NCBI GenBank assembly: GCA_017561105.1
Contig: JAFZDR010000055.1
Coordinates: 1 to 7,563 of the forward strand
DNA length: 7,563 nt
Reading direction: 5' to 3'
Source: Alistipes sp.
GTDB taxonomy: Bacteria; Bacteroidota; Bacteroidia; Bacteroidales; Rikenellaceae
A program made the position numbers and the translations under genes. Below are positions 1 through 7,300 of this stretch, piece after piece. Below the pieces are notes generated by a model. The model had not been told where the DNA came from, made no database searches, and saw only the letters and a program-made list of their open reading frames with translations. How positions within the stretch are numbered: the first letter of the stretch is position 1; each line of letters begins with the position of its first letter.

Positions 1-523
1 CCAGCGTAAATTCACACCGGATGGCACAGGCGTAAATGTTATCAACAAGGGCGACTGTAAGGTATTGAGCAAGAGCTCAAAGCGTATTGTTGTAGGTGGT
101 GTTGTAGGTATTTCGACCGTTGCAGTAACCGTTCCACTCGAGAACTACGGAAATATCACTTGTAGAGGTACATACGACGCTTCAACAACAAGCGGTATCG
201 GCGGTATTATCGGTAGCTTGAACAGCGGCAAGACAACCCTCGATGGCGGTATTTGCTACTGCGAGATTGAGGCAACAGGCTTTGAATGTGTAGGTTTCGG
301 AACAGGCTATGCTCGTACCGACACCCACAAGATGACAAACTGCAAGTTCGGTGGTTCACTCGTTAAGGTCGAGCGCGATGAGGAGGATGAGTCTGAAACA
401 GTGAAGAGAACCAATCTCTCTGCCGATAACTACTTCGAATATATCTATAGCGAGGCTATCGACAAGGCGACTGCAGAGGCTGACGCTTGCTCATTCTTGG
501 CGTCGAATCCAAACATCCAATAA
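1..523 (+). CDS. C-terminal part of a GLUG-repeat surface protein (5' end outside window)
   Basis: The frame is open from base 2 to a TAA at 521-523, giving the last 173 residues; no start is inside the window, and the TTG at 65 is only an internal codon. The visible part holds three to four imperfect repeats of about 35 residues with an N-x-G-x-[IV] core (for example ENYGNIT) followed by a glycine-rich turn (VGGVVG, IGGIIG), as in GLUG-type beta-helix proteins. It ends with a tail containing VERDEEDES, DNYFEYIYS and a final Cys-Ser-Phe-Leu. The same tail pattern closes the complete paralogue at 799-4038, so this is very probably the end of a third lipoprotein of the same family; the signal peptide and fimbrillin-like domain are inferred. 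A 38-residue ORF starts 21 bases after the stop and a terminator follows it, so the two are probably cotranscribed. Function is inferred to be a surface adhesin or structural protein. Confidence 0.9.
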   Translation, partial: QRKFTPDGTGVNVINKGDCKVLSKSSKRIVVGGVVGISTVAVTVPLENYGNITCRGTYDASTTSGIGGIIGSLNSGKTTLDGGICYCEIEATGFECVGFGTGYARTDTHKMTNCKFGGSLVKVERDEEDESETVKRTNLSADNYFEYIYSEAIDKATAEADACSFLASNPNIQ

Positions 524-534
524 CCCTTAAAAAC

Positions 535-673
535 AGTTACGATTATGAGAAATTACACAAAACCACAATTTGAGATTTATGAGGTCGTAGCCGAAAAGGG
601 TTATGGCGACAGCGTGCTCCTTCCTGGTTTTGGAAGTGAGAACGACGAGTTAGTTTACTAATTAGCTTTTAGC
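535..673 (+). repeat. Copy 1 of a 139-bp near-identical module carrying the small ORF
   Basis: This 139-base stretch aligns without gaps to 4052-4190 with four differences (135/139 identical), all transitions. It covers the ten bases before the small ORF (AGTTACGATT), the ORF itself, and twelve bases after it (ATTAGCTTTTAGC including the last base of the stop). Similarity falls off on both sides: upstream there is an indel in the AT-rich spacer, and downstream the 3' untranslated regions diverge. The flanking large genes are far more different from each other. This suggests recent duplication or gene conversion of this end of the unit. Confidence 0.9.
545..661 (+). CDS. Small ORF, 38 residues, unknown function (copy 1)
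   Basis: ATG at 545 to TAA at 659-661 encodes a 38-residue peptide beginning MRNYTKPQFEIYEVV, with EKGYGDS in the middle and an acidic end, ENDELVY. It has no signal peptide, membrane segment or cysteine. The opening (Met-basic-x-Tyr-x-Lys-Pro followed by alternating hydrophobic and acidic residues) resembles many short uncharacterised Bacteroidales proteins as I remember them; I cannot name a family. Support for it being real is a second copy at 4062-4178 behind the next large gene: of four base changes three are silent and one gives Gly21 to Ser. No Shine-Dalgarno sequence is visible, but the ten bases before the ATG are also conserved. It lies between the large gene and the terminator, so it should be the last gene of a two-gene operon. 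An alternative is that the segment is mainly a conserved 3' untranslated element. Confidence 0.72.
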   Translation: MRNYTKPQFEIYEVVAEKGYGDSVLLPGFGSENDELVY

Positions 674-695
674 CATTGGCCATTAGCCATTAGCC
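671..695 (+). repeat. Short tandem repeat, 7-bp unit AGCCATT, about 3.6 copies
   Basis: Units are AGCCATT, GGCCATT (one change), AGCCATT and a partial AGCC. It sits between the stop of the first small ORF and the terminator. The corresponding place after the second small ORF (from 4188) lacks it, having only AGC followed by unrelated AT-rich sequence, so the tract was gained or lost after the units duplicated. Its role is unknown; replication slippage is the simplest origin. Confidence 0.75.
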
Positions 696-704
696 GAAAA
701 TAGA

Positions 705-742
705 GAATCGGGCGAGGAAACTTGCCCGATTTCTTTGTTTCT
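705..742 (+). terminator. Intrinsic terminator after the first unit
   Basis: An 11-bp stem (706-716 with 721-731; arms AATCGGGCGAG and CTTGCCCGATT, one G-U pair) closes on a GAAA tetraloop at 717-720 and is followed by the T-rich run TTCTTTGTTTCTT. It would end transcription of the first large gene and its small ORF. The T-rich run also contains the TTTG that fits the -33 element of the next promoter. Confidence 0.9.
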
Positions 743-765
743 TCACAAAAAAATTATTAAATTTG
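734..765 (+). promoter_or_regulatory. Bacteroidetes-type promoter of the complete lipoprotein gene
   Basis: TAAATTTG at 758-765 matches the Bacteroidetes -7 consensus TAnnTTTG exactly, and TTTG at 734-737 fits the -33 element with a 20-base spacer. A start of transcription just after 770 would leave an A-rich leader of about 25-30 bases before the ATG at 799, with no Shine-Dalgarno sequence, as is usual in this phylum. The -33 element lies within the T-rich run of the preceding terminator. No operator-like inverted repeat was seen here. Confidence 0.75.
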
Positions 766-798
766 CAATAACAGAACAAACCAAAAAAACTAAACTAT

Positions 799-3700
799 AT
801 GAAAAATTTAACAAAAATTTTCGTGGCGGTTGCCGTGTTGTTCGCAGGCTTTGCGTGTACAACCGATACAACCGAGGAGCTCGGCCTTCAGGTGAATGGC
901 GCAGCTCAGACTGAAATTGTACTCTCATTGGAGGAGTCGCGTACCCAGCTCGGTGAGAAGGTAGACGGCGTCTATCCGCTCTATTGGAGTGAGGGCGACA
1001 AGATTGCTGTAAATGGCGTGGCATCGGCAGAGGTTTCGGCCGACTATGTCGGAGCAGCAGCGGCTAAGTTCGTAGTTAGCGGCGTCACTCATCCTTACCA
1101 CATCGTCTACCCTGCTCCTGCCGAGGGCGTTGCAGCGGTAGCTGAGGGTTGCTATCCGGTTGTCTTCCCTGCAACCCAGAGCTATGTAGCAGGCAATATC
1201 GACGGCAATGCAGCCGTAATGTACGGCTACGCCGAGGAGGGCACAACTCCAACCTTGACACACTTGACAGGCGTACTTCGCTTTGCGGTTAAGGGCCAAG
1301 TTACTCTTGCAAGCCTTACCGTAACTTCGGAGAGCGGAGCTCTCGCAGGTAGTTTCGATGTAAACTGTGCAACAGGCGTTTTGACCGCTCAGGAGGGTTC
1401 GACTTCGGGCACCGTTTCGATGTCGTTTGGCGAAGGTTTGACTCTCGGCGCAGAGGCAACACCTATCTATGTAGCCGTTCCTGCCGGCCAGTATGGCACA
1501 ATTCAGTGCACTCTAACAACCACCGAAGGCAAGAAGATGGTTGTATCATTCGACTCTTCGGCTAAGCCTATCACAGCGGGCAAGGTGCGCGAGTTCTCGG
1601 AGTTTGTATATGCTGAGACCGTGGAGAAGGTTACCGAGATTGACAGCAAGGAGGCCCTTATTGCCTTCGCGGCAGCACCGACAACTTCGGCAGTTGTTAC
1701 CGCAACTATCGATATGAGCGGTTACGACTGGAGCTCAATCGAGGGTTACGAGTCATTCACATTCGACGGTGGTAAGGACAAGGGCTACGAGATTAAGGGC
1801 TTGTCGGCTCCTCTCTTCGGTACTACTGCGGCTACCATCAAGAACTTGAAACTCACAGGCGTGGCTATCACCGAAACCACCTATGGCCGCACCGGAGCAA
1901 TCGCCCGTATGTTGCAGAACGGAACTCTGAACGATTGCTACGCTGAGGGAACATTGTTGATGAACAACACCGTTTACAACGAGACACTCGTAGATGACTA
2001 CTCGAACATCAACATCGGAGGACTTGTAGGTCACTCGGTTGGCGGCACATTCAAGGATTGCTACAACAAGGTTGCCATCACTGTAACTTCGGTATGTTTG
2101 CCGAGCTCTACAAATAAGTACCCTACCAGTGTCGGCGGCATCGTAGGCCTTGCGCTGACATCGAGCGCATTCGAGAACTGTACAAACGATGCGAAGATTC
2201 TCTACAATGGTACTTCTGGTCCTGCAGCTGCAACCTACCTCAGCGGTATTATCGGCCGTATCAAGGTTAATCACGACACATCGCTCCTGAAGAACTTGAC
2301 AAACACTGCAAATGGAGTTATCGAGTTCCCTAAGGATGCAGTTTGCGGCGGTTCGCTCTATATGCGTGGTTGTGTGGGTGTAATCTATGATGGTCAGGTA
2401 GCTGTCGAGGATATCACCAACAGAGCCGATTTGAAGTTCTACGGCACTGCCAATGGCGATATTCTCAGTATGGCGGGCGTTGGCGGTAACCTCGGTGCAG
2501 GCCTTAACAACGAAGCTTACCGACTCAACAACTACGGCAACATCTACGCTTGCGGTAGCGCACCTAATGCGACAGAACCTATGCGAATTGGTGGTGTTGT
2601 AACGGAGACAGCCGGTGCTGTAACCCACAAGATTCACGATTGCCACAACTACGGCAATATCACCGTTAGCGTACAGCAGAAGGATGGCATAAGTGCTTAT
2701 ATCGGCGGTCTTATGGCAAGCCATACAAACGGAGTGCTCGCCTTGAATGAATGCGTTAATGAAGGTAGCGTAACCGTAGAGACAACTGCAAGCAACTACA
2801 ATGTACCTGAAATAGCGGGAATGGTAGGATATGTTACTAAATCGTATGATTGTACCGATTGCGAGAATAAGGGCGATGTTACTTTCAAAGCTACGTCTAA
2901 GGGCAACACTTGTATTGGAGGATACTTTGCCGTTACGGATATCGCGAGTGGCAACGACGATTCGAAATTGACAAACTGCGTTAACTCGGGCAATGTCACA
3001 CACTCGGGAACGGTAGGAAACAACCTCTTTATGGGCGGATTTATCAGCTACATTCCTAACGATCCACCTCTACGCGAGTGGGTAAATTGCGAGAATAAGG
3101 GTCACATCAAGATTGAGGCTAACGTGCCTGGTAGCGCACGTGCGGGAGGTTTTGTCGGCGGAACTTACTCATCGTTGAAGTTCACCTCTTGTACAAACTC
3201 AGGCGCTGTAACCTGCGCTTCACTCGTTAAGGACGATAGCGACGCCAAGACCTTGGCTGCAGGCTTCGTAGGTGATAGCGAGAAGGGAACTCCAACTGCA
3301 ACCTTCACCGCAGCAGACGAGTCGAAGGGCATCAAGCCTTGTAAGAATACCGGAACTATCACTATCACAGGAAACTTGAACCAGTATGCTCGCGTTTCCG
3401 GCATCGGAAACCTCGACCACACCGACGGTGGAATTATAGGAAACGACCTTATCAACGAGGGACAGATTGTTGCCAAGAATATGAGCGGTAAGGGCTACAT
3501 CCAGATTGGCGGTGTTACAGCTTGCCACATCAAGGGCTCAAAGTGGGTAAATGCAATGAACAAGGGCAACATCCTCATCGAAAACGTCAATGCCGGATAC
3601 ATCATTGCCGGCGGTATCTCGGGTCACTCGGCAAGTGGTTCGATTGCTCAGGGTAAGATCGTGAACATCGGTGATATCACCGTTCAAGGTTGTACTTTCA

Positions 3701-4038
3701 CAACCCCTGCAAGCGTAAGAGTGGGTGGACTTGTAGCATCTCCTTATGTCGCTATAGCAGACGCAATATGTCACTGCACAATCATGGCTGAGGGCTTGGC
3801 GGGACACGTCGGAATGTTGTTTGGCGGAGTTCGCAGCGCAGACTACCCTATTACAAACGCGAAGGTCGGTGGCGTAGTTGCAGTAGAGCGCGATCCTGAG
3901 GATGAGTCTTGGAAGAAGAAGACTCTCACCAAAGATAACTATTTCAACTACCTCTACTCTGCCGGCGAAGCAACCGATTGGACCGGCACCGACAACTACG
4001 ACGGTTGTACATTCCTCTCGGAGAAGCCAACATACTAA
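799..4038 (+). CDS. Surface lipoprotein with fimbrillin-like N-domain and GLUG-like beta-helix repeats
   Basis: A complete 1079-residue protein. Residues 1-19 are a lipoprotein signal peptide (MKNLTKIFVAVAVLFAGFA) with Cys20 as the likely lipidated residue; the -3 position is Gly, so the lipobox is loose. Asp23, Glu26 and Glu27 after it could serve as a Bacteroidetes surface-export signal. Residues about 38-270 look like a fimbrillin-like (Mfa_like) domain: SRTQLG at 47-52, YWSEGDKIAVNG at 62-73, and TAGKVREF at 259-266. Residues 275-341 form the usual entry to a GLUG region (DSKEAL, DMSGYDW, PLFG). From about 377 to 1028 come roughly 17 imperfect repeats of 30-45 residues, core C-x-N-x-G-x-[IV] then hydrophobic-G-G. 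Residues 1029-1079 are an acidic/aromatic tail. The ATG at 799 is chosen because it directly begins the signal peptide and follows a good promoter. It is expected to be an outer-membrane, outward-facing adhesin-like protein; the ligand is unknown. Two adjacent TAA codons end it, and a small ORF follows. Confidence 0.95.
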   Translation: MKNLTKIFVAVAVLFAGFACTTDTTEELGLQVNGAAQTEIVLSLEESRTQLGEKVDGVYPLYWSEGDKIAVNGVASAEVSADYVGAAAAKFVVSGVTHPYHIVYPAPAEGVAAVAEGCYPVVFPATQSYVAGNIDGNAAVMYGYAEEGTTPTLTHLTGVLRFAVKGQVTLASLTVTSESGALAGSFDVNCATGVLTAQEGSTSGTVSMSFGEGLTLGAEATPIYVAVPAGQYGTIQCTLTTTEGKKMVVSFDSSAKPITAGKVREFSEFVYAETVEKVTEIDSKEALIAFAAAPTTSAVVTATIDMSGYDWSSIEGYESFTFDGGKDKGYEIKGLSAPLFGTTAATIKNLKLTGVAITETTYGRTGAIARMLQNGTLNDCYAEGTLLMNNTVYNETLVDDYSNINIGGLVGHSVGGTFKDCYNKVAITVTSVCLPSSTNKYPTSVGGIVGLALTSSAFENCTNDAKILYNGTSGPAAATYLSGIIGRIKVNHDTSLLKNLTNTANGVIEFPKDAVCGGSLYMRGCVGVIYDGQVAVEDITNRADLKFYGTANGDILSMAGVGGNLGAGLNNEAYRLNNYGNIYACGSAPNATEPMRIGGVVTETAGAVTHKIHDCHNYGNITVSVQQKDGISAYIGGLMASHTNGVLALNECVNEGSVTVETTASNYNVPEIAGMVGYVTKSYDCTDCENKGDVTFKATSKGNTCIGGYFAVTDIASGNDDSKLTNCVNSGNVTHSGTVGNNLFMGGFISYIPNDPPLREWVNCENKGHIKIEANVPGSARAGGFVGGTYSSLKFTSCTNSGAVTCASLVKDDSDAKTLAAGFVGDSEKGTPTATFTAADESKGIKPCKNTGTITITGNLNQYARVSGIGNLDHTDGGIIGNDLINEGQIVAKNMSGKGYIQIGGVTACHIKGSKWVNAMNKGNILIENVNAGYIIAGGISGHSASGSIAQGKIVNIGDITVQGCTFTTPASVRVGGLVASPYVAIADAICHCTIMAEGLAGHVGMLFGGVRSADYPITNAKVGGVVAVERDPEDESWKKKTLTKDNYFNYLYSAGEATDWTGTDNYDGCTFLSEKPTY
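1927..3882 (+). repeat. GLUG-like beta-helix repeat region of the complete lipoprotein
   Basis: Residues about 377-1028 contain some 17 degenerate units, e.g. NNYGNIYACG..MRIGGV, HNYGNITVSV..YIGGL, CENKGDVTFKA..CIGGY and CENKGHIKIEA..RAGGF. The regular Asn-x-Gly turn, short beta-strand and Gly-Gly turn suggest a right-handed beta-helix or related solenoid. Units are mostly diverged at DNA level, but some identity remains: TGCGAGAATAAGGG occurs at 2860-2873 and 3088-3101, 228 bases (two units) apart. The family assignment comes from pattern recognition, not from a profile search. Confidence 0.8.
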
Positions 4039-4051
4039 TAACCCTAAAATA

Positions 4052-4190
4052 AGTTACGATTATGAGAAATTACACAAAACCACAGTTTGAGATTTATGAG
4101 GTCGTAGCCGAAAAGGGTTATAGCGACAGCGTGCTCCTTCCTGGTTTTGGAAGTGAGAACGACGAATTGGTTTACTAATTAGCTTTTAGC
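4052..4190 (+). repeat. Copy 2 of the 139-bp near-identical module carrying the small ORF
   Basis: This is the partner of 535-673, without gaps and with four transitions. Identity stops after AGCTTTTAGC at 4190, where copy 1 continues into the AGCCATT tandem repeat and this copy into TAAATATAAG. The copies lie 3517 bases apart in direct orientation, a geometry that would allow unequal crossing-over to remove or add one whole lipoprotein unit. Confidence 0.9.
4062..4178 (+). CDS. Small ORF, 38 residues, unknown function (copy 2)
   Basis: ATG at 4062 to TAA at 4176-4178 encodes the same 38-residue peptide as 545-661 except Ser for Gly at position 21 (EKGYSDS). The other three base changes are silent (Gln8, Glu35, Leu36), which supports translation and selection on the peptide, although the number of changes is too small for a firm test. 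It begins 23 bases after the stop of the large lipoprotein gene and ends 22 bases before a terminator hairpin, so it should be cotranscribed with that gene. It is in a different reading frame from the large gene, so it is not a readthrough extension. No signal peptide, cysteine or recognised domain is present; it may be a cytosolic partner, a regulatory peptide or a processed peptide, none of which can be decided here. Confidence 0.74.
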   Translation: MRNYTKPQFEIYEVVAEKGYSDSVLLPGFGSENDELVY

Positions 4191-4200
4191 TAAATATAAG

Positions 4201-4234
4201 AGAGTCGGGCGAGTTATTTCGCCCGACTTTTTTT
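4201..4234 (+). terminator. Intrinsic terminator after the complete unit
   Basis: A perfect 10-bp stem (4203-4212 AGTCGGGCGA with 4219-4228 TCGCCCGACT), extendable by a G-U and an A-U pair to 4201/4230, has a six-base loop GTTATT and is followed by a run of seven T (4228-4234). It shares the GTCGGGCGA-type stem with the terminator at 705-742 but has a different loop and flanks. It separates the complete lipoprotein unit from the next one. Confidence 0.93.
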
Positions 4235-4253
4235 GCTATTTCGGCTGCGCATA

Positions 4254-4284
4254 TTTGATTTTTAATAATTATTCACTAACTTTG
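4254..4284 (+). promoter_or_regulatory. Bacteroidetes-type promoter of the third lipoprotein gene
   Basis: TAACTTTG at 4277-4284 matches TAnnTTTG exactly and TTTG at 4254-4257 fits the -33 element with a 19-base spacer. The predicted leader is about 35 bases and ends with CTAAACAATATG, close to CTAAACTATATG before the paralogue at 799. Conservation of that leader end suggests the units share translation signals, while the promoter cores differ in their variable bases. Confidence 0.78.
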
Positions 4285-4327
4285 TGGGTAATATGATGAA
4301 ATCATAACAATCTAAAAACTAAACAAT

Positions 4328-7300
4328 ATGAAAAACTTTACAAGACTTTTTGTGGCGGTTGCTATATTGTTCGCAGGCTTTGCTTGTACAACAGATGTAA
4401 CCGATGACCTCGGCGTTCAGGTGAATGGCGCGGGTCAGACAACACTCACTCTCTCGTTGGAGGAGTCGCGTACTCAGCTCGGCGAGGCAGTGAATGGCCT
4501 CTATCCCGTAGCTTGGAGTGCAGACGATGCAATTTCGGTTAATGGCGTTAAGTCAGGCTCGATTGTTATCAGCGAGAACGCATCGGTTGCAACATTTGCA
4601 TTCGACGGCGTGTTGAACTACCCTTACGCAGTGGCATATCCTGCTACTGTTGAGGGCCAGGTGCTGTTTGCTGACCAGCAGAGCCACACCGAGGGCACAT
4701 TTGCCAATGGCGCAGCTGCAATGTACGGCTACGCTGAGGCAGAGGGCGGTATGGCATTGAAGCACCTCACAGGCGTATTGAAGATTGGCATTACAGGTGA
4801 CAAAACCTTGACTTTCGCTCAGATTTCTAATGTAAATCGTCTTCCTATCGCAGGCGCATTCAATCTCGATTTCGCTGAGGGCGAGCTTGCTCCGACTTCG
4901 GCATCGAAGGAGGTTATCAGTTACTCGTTTGGTGATGGCGTTCAGCTCTCGAACGAGCCAATCTACATCCATGTAGCAGTTCCTGCAGGCGTTTATGGCG
5001 AGTTGTATGTTACATTGTACGACACCGAGGGCGGTGTGATGTATGCAACCGTTAAGGCTAACGACGAGAAGCCTCTCAAGGCTGGTGCAGTGCGTGAGTT
5101 TAGCAATTCGATTGCTTATACTCCACACTCGTCATTGTTCGTTATCCGCGACAAGGAGACTTTGCGTGCATTTGCAGAGGTGGCTCCTGGATCGACTCAG
5201 GATGCACTCTTTGTTGCCGATGTAGATATGACAGGCGAGACTTGGACTCCAATCGAGAACTACTTGGGTACATTGAATGGTAATGGTTACGCTATCAAGG
5301 GTATGACAGCACCTTTGTTCGGTAAGGCTTTCTGCTCAATCAAGGGTTTGCACTTGGTAGATGTAAATATCGAGGAGACAGCCGATCCTGCAGTTGGCGC
5401 TCTCGCACGCACACTCTCGGGAGGTGGCTACCAGAATGGATTTATTGATGTTTTCCCTTCTGTTGAAAACTGCTCTGTAACTGGTAGCGTTGTATTGAAC
5501 AATGCCACAACTTATGTGAAAAATAGTTCGTATAATGATTATGGCCAGACTGTAGCAGCAGGTCTGGTAGGCCGTGCATACGGTGTGACATTCCGCGACT
5601 GCGTGAACAAGGCGCGAGTTGAGGTTAAGCAGTGCTTCCCTGCGGGACACACTACATCGTTGTATCCGTCTGTAGGTGGCATCATCGGCTATTTGAGCTA
5701 TACAAACCACACCGCAAGCGGCACAGATGTAGCGATCATATCGAACTTGTACAACTTGAAGAACTATGGTGATGTCAGCCTTGCAGGTGTAGAGTACACA
5801 GGCGAGTTAACCGTAAGCAAATACTCTTCGATGAAGCCTTATATTGGCGGTATCGTAGGTTGCTCGCACGCTGGTAATGGCGATTGCGAGGTGCGCAATA
5901 TGACCAACTATGGCGATGTATGGCTCACAGGTAAGTTGGGTAATGGTTGCTCTTTGTCGGGTACATTTGGTTATGTAAAGACTTTGAAGGGCTCGCACTT
6001 CTATAACCACGGTAATGTTTATGCTAAGAATGCAGAGTTCCGTTACCTCTATGTTGGTGCCGGTGTTGGTTATTGTGGCGACACAACCGCTTTGGACAGT
6101 GTACACAACTACGGTAATGTTACTATTGACGAGACCGTAACTTGTGGTTCGATTATTTGCGGTGGTTTGATCGGTTATCAGGGCTCGGGCTTTGCAGCTG
6201 CTGATGCAGGTCATAGCATTATCAGTAACAGCTCGAACAGTGGTGCTATTACCGTATCGTGCGAGGATCTCGCAGCAGATCTCCACGACGGATCAGCGCT
6301 CTACTACCGTGTCGGTGGTCTTTCGGGTTGGACACAGCACTATATCGTAAATTGCAACAACCTCAAGAGCGGTACCGTAACTTGTACAGGCTCGATTCAC
6401 AACTACGATACATCGAACTACTCGGTTTGTGTTGCAGGTTTGGTAGGCTACAAGACCGTAAATGCAATCGACAATTCGCGCAACGATGCCGATGTTATTT
6501 GCCACCTCGATATGACTAAGGGTGCTGATGGCACAGTTAAGGATAAGGCTTATAGCGGAACTACCGTTCGTCTCAATATCGGTGGAATCTGCGGTTACAC
6601 CAACCTCCCTTGCCGCGAGGTTACAAACAATGGTAAGATTGAGTGGAGTGGCGACGCAGCAGGTCAGTTGCGTATCGGTGGTGTATATGCACAGGGTAAT
6701 ACCGTAAGCGCAAACCTTCCTCAGTTCGAGAAGTGCGTAAACAACGGAGAGGTTGTGATTAAGAGCGGCTCGAAGATTGGTGATCAGTTGATGATTGGTG
6801 GAGTAGCCGCATTCATGCATAAGAACACCGACTGTACAAATAACGGTGCAGTAACTATCGAGGATAATGTTTCGTGGTCGGCAACTTATGCATATATCGG
6901 AGGTGCAGCAGGTTACACTTGCGGCACAACCACAAACTTGGTAAACAACGCTCCGCTTACAATCGGTAAGGGTTGCTCGATGGGTACAGCTACTCATAAC
7001 TATATTGGTGGTACTCTCGGACAGCTCTACGCTGACAAGGCTATCGGCCTCGAGAATACCGCAAAGGGCGTTATCACTATTGGCGAGTCGGACTTTACAG
7101 GATATGTCCTCCTCGGTGGCTGTATGGGTACAGCTCCTTCGGTTAAGACCGATGGTAAGACAACTCTCAACGAGAGCATTACCAACTGCCGCAACTATGG
7201 TGCTATCAATTACTACGCAACTCACTCAAAGTCGTTGACTCACTATATCGGCGGTTGCTTGGGTTATATCTATGAGGTGAGCGTTAGTGGTAAGCTTATT

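Noticed and set aside
65..523. A separate gene starting at TTG 65
   Set aside because: The frame is open upstream to the window edge and the upstream residues continue the same repeat pattern, so this is an internal codon of a truncated gene.
521..661. Possible stop-codon readthrough joining the first large protein to the small ORF
   Set aside because: At the first junction the two are in the same frame with no further stop between them, but at the second junction they are in different frames and two TAA codons plus another stop intervene. The arrangement is not conserved, so separate translation is the better reading.
734..799. Invertible promoter (phase-variable switch)
   Set aside because: No flanking inverted repeats were found around either promoter and no recombinase gene is in the window.
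743..1024. 93-codon minus-strand frame over the promoter and signal peptide of the gene at 799
   Set aside because: Arg/Pro/His-rich, no homology recognised, and it runs against a well-supported promoter and gene start.
1753..3003. 416-codon open frame on the minus strand
   Set aside because: It is exactly in register with the codons of the lipoprotein gene on the plus strand. It stays open because that gene rarely uses TTA, CTA and TCA (stops when read backwards). The predicted protein is rich in Cys, Val, Ala and Arg, with no domain, promoter or start signal.
3902..4090. 62-codon plus-strand frame overlapping the gene end and the second small ORF
   Set aside because: It is out of frame with both real genes, of low complexity (Thr, Pro, Ser), and has no counterpart at the end of the first gene.
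4293..4305. Short inverted repeat ATGAT-GAA-ATCAT in the leader of the third gene
   Set aside because: Only five bases per arm in AT-rich sequence, and absent from the corresponding leader of the gene at 799; not enough to call an operator or riboswitch.
6293..7225. 310-codon open frame on the minus strand, with shorter ones at 4553-5128, 5336-5710 and 5807-6286
   Set aside because: All are in codon register with the plus-strand lipoprotein at 4328 and are explained by the same codon bias; none has recognisable sequence.
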